Of a stretch of DNA of 52,564 bases, positions 48,907 to 52,564 are shown piece after piece (the first letter of the stretch is position 1; every line of letters begins with the position of its first letter). The stretch covers positions 1 through 52,564 of the forward strand of contig CAJUJF010000013.1 of assembly GCA_910586825.1 (NCBI GenBank), given 5' to 3'. Below the pieces are notes generated by a model, which was not told the DNA's origin, did not search any database, and saw only the letters and a list, made by a program, of their open reading frames with translations. Made by a program: the position numbers and the translations under genes. Source of the DNA: an uncultured Christensenellaceae bacterium. GTDB lineage: Bacteria > Bacillota > Clostridia > Christensenellales > Borkfalkiaceae.

Positions 48907-48972
48907 GGACAAGCGAGAAAAAAATGAAATTTTGTGCGGTAATTTGCGAATTAAAACTAAAATCACCTTGCA

Positions 48973-48986
48973 ACATTTATAGACAC
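48973..48986 (+). repeat. element motif, variant copy a
   Basis: ACATTTATAGACAC, 12 of 14 matches to the motif ACATATTTAGACAC. It lies in a 420-base stretch (48805-49229) without a gene, near the left border of the AT-rich region, and no -10 box directly precedes it. Confidence 0.5.
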
Positions 48987-49077
48987 TAAACATCATTTGT
49001 ACAGCAGGCTTGAATAGTAAAAAATCACTTACTATCATCTACAAACACCAACAATTTCTTGCTGATACTTGTGCGGC

Positions 49078-49099
49078 GTGGACAAATCGTGGACAAATC
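49078..49099 (+). repeat. tandem 11-base direct repeat near the element border
   Basis: GTGGACAAATC occurs twice with no gap. It lies between the last chromosomal promoter and the first element gene. It could be a recombinase arm site or a chance repeat. Confidence 0.45.
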
Positions 49100-49149
49100 C
49101 ACCATCCGAACGCTGTAATGTTAGAAATTATCACCCGAATATATAGTAT

Positions 49150-49178
49150 TTGACAAGTACACTTCTCTGTGCTATACT
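49150..49178 (+). promoter_or_regulatory. promoter of the first element gene
   Basis: TTGACA (49150-49155), 17-base spacer, TATACT (49173-49178), about 50 bases before the ATG at 49230. Confidence 0.8.
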
Positions 49179-49229
49179 ATATAATAATGTGAAGCTTTTA
49201 GGACTACACAAAAAAGGAGAAAACTTAAT

Positions 49230-49907
49230 ATGACGTTGGCACTCATCGTGCTTATAGTCTTCTTGATTGTGTGGTTTAACCAATCCGCAAAAATCAAAGG
49301 AGATAAGTACACACATAGAAAGCGCACCATAACGAACGTTCAGTTGCAAGACGAACTCGGTGCGAAAAACTTCAAAAAAGTCATTGACGATTTAGCGGCT
49401 CTGCCCCCATCTCAAACTTTGGCTGGCGACAGCCTAATAGATGCAATTGAGAAGTTGTATCAAGAGTACGACTTACCAGACAGGCGCACTCCAGAGCAAA
49501 GAACCATAGACAGAGCAAAATATCTTGCGGCTATCGCCTCAGCAAGAGAAGACGAAGAATACCCGATTGATGACTCTAAACTTCCGCTTGTTGATAGGAT
49601 TTGGCATTATCCATTTGATGCGCCGCTTATAGACCGCCCAGACCTTCTTGTTGGTACTCCTAACACCATTATTGAGGTGAGCGGTATTAAATATAAATAT
49701 GACCACCGCGGCACCCCCACGAACTTGTATCAAGCAATACCCGCTAAGCTCGTTGGAGACTTAAAGGTTCTTCTTACTATGAGAGAGCTTGACGCGGCTG
49801 GATATAAATATAGCTGGAACAGACAGCCAGCAAATTGGCAGCGCGCTGAAATTGCCGCCGAACAATATAAGGAAACGAAAAAGAAGTACCCGTGGCTTTA
49901 TAGATAA
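49230..49907 (+). CDS. membrane-anchored protein of unknown function
   Basis: Encodes 225 residues. An N-terminal hydrophobic helix (LALIVLIVFLIVWF, 3-16) is followed by a positively charged patch, so it is probably a single-pass anchor with a cytoplasmic domain. The remainder is mostly charged and soluble (RTPEQRTIDRAKYLAAIASA; DRIWHYPFDAPLIDRPDLLVG; ending KKKYPWLYR). I recognise no family. AAGGAG precedes the ATG. Base composition is lower in GC than in the chromosomal genes to the left. Its stop abuts the stop of the convergent Phd-like gene without a gap. Confidence 0.72.
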   Translation: MTLALIVLIVFLIVWFNQSAKIKGDKYTHRKRTITNVQLQDELGAKNFKKVIDDLAALPPSQTLAGDSLIDAIEKLYQEYDLPDRRTPEQRTIDRAKYLAAIASAREDEEYPIDDSKLPLVDRIWHYPFDAPLIDRPDLLVGTPNTIIEVSGIKYKYDHRGTPTNLYQAIPAKLVGDLKVLLTMRELDAAGYKYSWNRQPANWQRAEIAAEQYKETKKKYPWLYR

Positions 49908-50099
49908 TCAATCGCAGTGCTTAGGGTTGCATCCCATAGCAACTCTCATTGCGTCGGTCATTATCTTCCACTCGTCTTCGCTGATTATTATTGCCTTGCC
50001 TGAATTAGTTTGTACAGCATAGAAGTCCTCTCCCATCGACGCATTGTTTATAAAGTCGTCGGCACGGTCAAGAAATTCGTTTAGTTTAAGCTCTTTCAT
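49908..50099 (-). CDS. Phd/YefM-like antitoxin-type protein
   Basis: Encodes 63 residues. MKELKLNEFLDRADDFINNA followed by VQTNSGKAIIISEDEWKIMTDAM recalls the Phd/YefM fold, in which a strand NGKPAVLLS-like segment leads to a DNA-binding dimer. The ATG at 50099 has GAGGTG upstream; the longer frame to 50285 is not used because it would read through a promoter and motif copy. The expected partner toxin is not recognisable next to it: the convergent neighbour is the membrane-anchored protein, with no gap. The assignment is moderate. Confidence 0.65.
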   Translation of the reverse strand: MKELKLNEFLDRADDFINNASMGEDFYAVQTNSGKAIIISEDEWKIMTDAMRVAMGCNPKHCD

Positions 50100-50237
50100 A
50101 TAGCACCTCATTTGAAATTGTATATACATTATATAATATATAGGTGCAAAAGGCAAGGCAAAAGCCGCCGACAACGAAATTGTAATCGAAAACGGCAAAA
50201 ATGTAAAAAAAATTTTTAGAAAATCGTCAAAAATCTC

Positions 50238-50283
50238 TTGACATTTTCTTTTTACTATGTTATTATAAAACATATTTAGACAC
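50238..50283 (+). promoter_or_regulatory. promoter with motif copy b
   Basis: TTGACA (50238-50243), 17-base spacer, TATTAT (50261-50266), then ACATATTTAGACAC (50270-50283) starting 3 bases after the -10. A weak GCCGC/GCGGC hairpin follows (50298-50320). The first ORF downstream is at 50371. Confidence 0.75.
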
Positions 50284-50331
50284 ATAATAGGATAAGTGCC
50301 GCCATTTTGCTGATGCGGCTTCCTTAATAAA

Positions 50332-50354
50332 TATTATACGACATATTTAGACAC
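50332..50354 (+). promoter_or_regulatory. -10 box with motif copy c
   Basis: TATTAT (50332-50337) and ACATATTTAGACAC (50341-50354), with the same offset as copy b 71 bases upstream. A GGAGAG ribosome binding site follows for the 28-residue ORF. Confidence 0.7.
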
Positions 50355-50370
50355 TACTACGGAGAGAATA

Positions 50371-50457
50371 ATGATTTACTTTATGTTAGGTCTTATGTGT
50401 GGGGCTTTGCTCGCCCTACTATACATAGATGGCGACCAGAGACCGCCAAGATATTAA
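50371..50457 (+). CDS. 28-residue hydrophobic peptide
   Basis: An ATG with GGAG 6 bases upstream opens a 28-codon frame: MIYFMLGLMCGALLALLYID and then GDQRPPRY. It is one membrane helix with a short hydrophilic tail, the profile of a small membrane protein or type I toxin-like peptide. It lies directly behind motif copies b and c and 20 bases before the next gene. No homolog is recognised. Confidence 0.55.
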   Translation: MIYFMLGLMCGALLALLYIDGDQRPPRY

Positions 50458-50477
50458 AATACGGAGGGAACTATGCT

Positions 50478-50921
50478 ATGGCATCTCGTGTCGATGTAGA
50501 AGAAAAAGTCGTGAGTTTTAGCTACGACTTCACGGAATGCGGACATCCGCTAAACCTACCCTTCAATGTGCAGTCGGTTGACTTCATTGTGAAGTTTACT
50601 AAGCACGACATACATATTTGCGCAATCGCTGAGGTCGGCGACGATATTGGCGAACAGTACGAAGATTATATTGACGATATGCAAGACATTTGCTTTGACG
50701 TCAGAATGAGCATCGAAGAAAAATATGCGCTCTTACTTGCATTCTTCAATGCCCTCTTCGGCAAAACAAACAAAAAAGAAAAGACGCCAGATAAAACGAA
50801 AGGCGCTGCCGCCTCCAACTCCCAGAATAAGGAGAACATATCCGATAAGCAAGCGTTTGTGGACGCAATGGCGGTATTGTTCCCCAACGTCTACGGTAAC
50901 AATATGAAAGTAAAACAATAA
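50478..50921 (+). CDS. acidic protein of unknown function
   Basis: Encodes 147 residues. The N-terminal 90 residues are acidic (AEVGDDIGEQYEDYIDDMQD), then comes a hydrophobic helix-like stretch (YALLLAFFNALFG), a lysine/threonine/serine-rich linker (KTNKKEKTPDKTKGAAASNS), and a short C-terminal helix ending AMAVLFPNVYGNNMKVKQ. No known motif was found. GGAGGG lies 10 bases before the ATG at 50478; the longer frame from 50397 overlaps the 28-residue ORF. It is part of the unit behind motif copies b and c. Confidence 0.68.
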   Translation: MASRVDVEEKVVSFSYDFTECGHPLNLPFNVQSVDFIVKFTKHDIHICAIAEVGDDIGEQYEDYIDDMQDICFDVRMSIEEKYALLLAFFNALFGKTNKKEKTPDKTKGAAASNSQNKENISDKQAFVDAMAVLFPNVYGNNMKVKQ

Positions 50922-50979
50922 GTCGATAAACCTCCACCCATTTTTCCTATCTTATACATAAATTTTAACTTATACGGCA

Positions 50980-51008
50980 TTGACTTATGTCTAATAATGT
51001 TGTATAAT
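50980..51008 (+). promoter_or_regulatory. promoter with motif copy d (inverted) in the spacer
   Basis: TTGACT (50980-50985), exact 17-base spacer, TATAAT (51003-51008). The spacer carries ATGTCTAATAATGT (50987-51000), the inverted complement of a motif variant (11 of 14 matches). Confidence 0.7.
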
Positions 51009-51027
51009 AGAATGGAGGTATAAGACA

Positions 51028-51939
51028 ATGATAGACTATCAAGATTTTGTGGCAAGGTATTATCCTTCCGCAAATAATGCGCGGCAAGATGATATTACGA
51101 GGTTCCTTGACAACCTTGTAGAAATTATCGGCGACACTCCGCTGGCGAATGCTCTTAGAAACACACAGGTATTATGCTCTGCTTTCTACTTACAAAAAGC
51201 TGGGAACAATATCTCTCGCCCCCACTACCAAAAGATTAAAGAATATCTCATCAATCTCTTTGATTTTTTGGGCGTTGAAGCTACGGTACCGACTCGCGAA
51301 GAAGTCCTTGCGTCACAAGACACGATATGTTATTTTCGTGGCATCAATGAGCTGCTTGAGTTCATTGATAATGTTGGTGCTTCGGCGCTTGCCAACTACA
51401 ATCCAACCGCAGACCTTGTGCGAGTTAAATCCGTTTGCGTTCTTGGCTGGCTTGGGTTCGCGCCGGACGAAATCGCCGACTTAAAGGTGCGCGACTTAAA
51501 GCCGATTGACTTGATTGGCTACAAAGTAACAAACAAAAGCGGAACCTACGAAGTGTACGGACAGCCATTCGCTTCGCTATACTACCTCTCTGGATTGGAA
51601 GAATATAATGGGCTTCCATCCGGAAGAAAGGTTTTCCTTAAAGGTAATGATGAGTATTTGTTCAGACCAACGGACGCTAACTGTGACAAGCTTGACGGCG
51701 GTCAGATCATACAAATCATTAAGCGATTCAATAACTGCATTCCGCGGTCAATGAAGACTTCGATAGTGTTTCGTAATCTACACAAGAACGCGCTGTTTAT
51801 CGAAGTGTACAACGATACAAGCGACAAGAGCCTTATCAACAAGATTACCTCTATTATGGGATGCACCCTCAATTATGCGTTTAATTATAGAGACCAGTAC
51901 ATGAAATTTGTTGAGGCTTTGGAAAACAATAAAATATAG
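51028..51939 (+). CDS. tyrosine-recombinase-shaped protein without the catalytic residues
   Basis: Encodes 303 residues. The N-terminal 120 residues are helical and resemble a core-binding (SAM-like) domain. VKSVCVLGWLGFAPDEIADLKVRDL (about 131-155) has the pattern of integrase box I, where the family has an Arg in a GLR(R/I)xE context; here that position is Ala/Pro. FRNLHKNALFIEVYN (about 250) occupies the place of HxLRHxxA. The C-terminal YAFNYRDQY could hold the nucleophile position, but the Arg-His-Arg set is missing. It may be an inactive recombinase-fold DNA-binding protein. GGAGG precedes the ATG. Fold assignment is inference. Confidence 0.6.
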   Translation: MIDYQDFVARYYPSANNARQDDITRFLDNLVEIIGDTPLANALRNTQVLCSAFYLQKAGNNISRPHYQKIKEYLINLFDFLGVEATVPTREEVLASQDTICYFRGINELLEFIDNVGASALANYNPTADLVRVKSVCVLGWLGFAPDEIADLKVRDLKPIDLIGYKVTNKSGTYEVYGQPFASLYYLSGLEEYNGLPSGRKVFLKGNDEYLFRPTDANCDKLDGGQIIQIIKRFNNCIPRSMKTSIVFRNLHKNALFIEVYNDTSDKSLINKITSIMGCTLNYAFNYRDQYMKFVEALENNKI

Positions 51940-51963
51940 GGCAGACGTCTTATATTTTTGCGA

Positions 51964-51985
51964 TATATAAAACATATTTAGACAC
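51964..51985 (+). promoter_or_regulatory. -10-like box with motif copy e
   Basis: TATATA (51964-51969) then ACATATTTAGACAC (51972-51985), an exact motif copy. AAGGAG and the ATG at 52001 follow. Confidence 0.65.
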
Positions 51986-52000
51986 AAACAAGGAGATTAT

Positions 52001-52243
52001 ATGGCAACACTTGAAGAAATGAATGTTGATTTGGAAGACGTATCCTTTAAGCCCGTTACAGAAATTGCCTTCATTATGAAGGGCGCACAAGCTGTTATCG
52101 GCACTCCCCTATCCATAGCTGATTTTACGGCGCTATGGGACTCAAAGAAAAGAAAATTGAAGATTCCAACGGGCAAAGATAGCTATGCCTACATCGTAAA
52201 GAGACGAGTAGACTTCTACCACATCAGTCCCGTCAAAAAATAA
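52001..52243 (+). CDS. small protein of unknown function
   Basis: Encodes 80 residues. It begins MATLEEMNVDLEDVSFKPVT and carries KKRKLKIPTGKDSYAYIVKRR in the C-terminal half, a basic surface that could bind nucleic acid. No family is recognised. AAGGAG lies 6 bases before the ATG, and an exact motif copy lies immediately before that. It precedes the tiny ORF and the excisionase-type gene. Confidence 0.65.
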   Translation: MATLEEMNVDLEDVSFKPVTEIAFIMKGAQAVIGTPLSIADFTALWDSKKRKLKIPTGKDSYAYIVKRRVDFYHISPVKK

Positions 52244-52275
52244 ATAACACAAAGCAAAAATATATTTCGAGAGGT

Positions 52276-52344
52276 ATGAACAAGATGAAATATTATTTTT
52301 TAGCTGCTGCTTGCCACCATTGTGGAGGATACATAAAACTATGA
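52276..52344 (+). CDS. 22-residue peptide with a CHHC motif
   Basis: An ATG frame of 22 codons reads MNKMKYYFLAAACHHCGGYI plus two residues; its TGA overlaps the ATG of the following HTH gene (52341-52344). A GAGAGG site lies close upstream and better suits the second ATG. It could be a coupled leader peptide or simply allow re-initiation. Coding status is uncertain. Confidence 0.4.
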   Translation: MNKMKYYFLAAACHHCGGYIKL

Positions 52345-52564
52345 AAGGTGTTAGCTTAAATGACAACATCCTTTATACGGTCAAAGAAGTAGCAGCACTC
52401 CTAAAAACCAACGTAGATTACGTTCACAAACTGAGAAAAGCTGGCTTGCTCCCATTCTTAAAACTTGGGCAGTACAAAGTCAGAAAAGAAACTCTCGCAG
52501 ATTTTTTAAGCCGTTATGAAGGAAAAGATTTAACTAACCCCTTTCAAATAAAGGAGTTAGATTA
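52341..52564 (+). CDS. excisionase/MerR-type HTH DNA-binding protein (runs off the window)
   Basis: At least 74 residues are visible and the frame is open at the right edge. LYTVKEVAALLKTNVDYVHKLRKAGLLPFLKLGQYKVRKETLADFL in sequence is the HTH_17 excisionase-family domain (winged helix, 11-56). Such proteins direct excision by an integrase or act as small regulators. The ATG overlaps the previous tiny ORF. As the only clear DNA-binding protein in the AT-rich region besides the Phd-like one, it is a candidate to bind the 14-base motif. Confidence 0.75.
   Translation, partial: MKGVSLNDNILYTVKEVAALLKTNVDYVHKLRKAGLLPFLKLGQYKVRKETLADFLSRYEGKDLTNPFQIKELD

Noticed and set aside
50100..50285. N-terminal extension of the Phd-like gene beginning MCLNMFY
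   Set aside because: The codons MCLNMFY arise from the reverse complement of the 14-base motif; the same words recur at 51987, so this is motif sequence and not coding.
50238..51985. CRISPR array from the repeated 14-mer
   Set aside because: The copies are too short, unevenly spaced (71 and about 1630 bases), and tied to promoters. No spacer-repeat pattern.

Overview
The window looks like a chromosomal segment of a low-to-medium GC Gram-positive anaerobe of the Clostridia (Bacillota). The signs are a Trp T-box leader, many U-tailed hairpin terminators, textbook TTGACA-17-TATAAT promoters, AGGAGG-type ribosome binding sites, CsoR/CopA copper control, a flavin reductase-rubredoxin fusion, and acetate formation through Pta-AckA. 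The amino-sugar and arabinoside enzymes suggest a gut-like, glycan-feeding life. I cannot fix genus or family from sequence alone.

Layout. 1-8200: a small DUF378-type membrane protein, a large doubly anchored surface protein, a pseudouridine synthase/methyltransferase pair, a GH51 arabinofuranosidase and a Na/Pi-type transporter. 8397-11310: two near-identical tRNA-Pro genes (CGG and AGG) plus a broken third copy, two twin XRE regulators that share an operator design, and a TrpB2-type tryptophan synthase beta gene behind a Trp T-box. 11308-18517: an amino-sugar catabolic locus (GH20 hexosaminidase, RpiR/MurR regulator, ROK/NagK-like kinase, nagB, nagA, mutarotase). 18874-22682: an XRE regulator, an ABC-2 export pair, an HTH-membrane protein and a TetR regulator. 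22797-30662: rpoC and rpoB, cut off from the usual ribosomal-protein neighbours. 31015-34546: plus-strand rqcP-like, ispDF, NERD protein and radA. 34579-40937: a second ABC-2 pair, a GT8 glycosyltransferase, trmB, dut, a P-loop kinase-like protein, a RecD/Dda-like helicase and a lipoprotein. 41007-42241: a ProB-like kinase and an XRE regulator. 42285-45764: copA with a fused CopZ-like tail, csoR, and the rubredoxin fusion. 45839-48804: rpmF, the DUF177 gene, ackA and pta.

48900-52564 is visibly different. It is more AT-rich, plus-strand dominated, and made of unrecognised or fragmentary-looking genes: a membrane-anchored protein, a Phd-like antitoxin without an obvious toxin, a protein shaped like a tyrosine recombinase that has lost the catalytic residues, an excisionase-type HTH, and two tiny ORFs. 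A 14-base motif (ACATATTTAGACAC) occurs three times exactly and twice in variant form. Four of the five copies sit at promoters. I read this as the left part of an integrated element carrying its own regulon; it runs off the right edge and is the most novel part of the window.

Several chromosomal genes appear to have leaderless or near-leaderless mRNAs (4387, 46462, and probably the twin XRE genes): the -10 box lies within about 6-12 bases of the ATG and there is no ribosome binding site.
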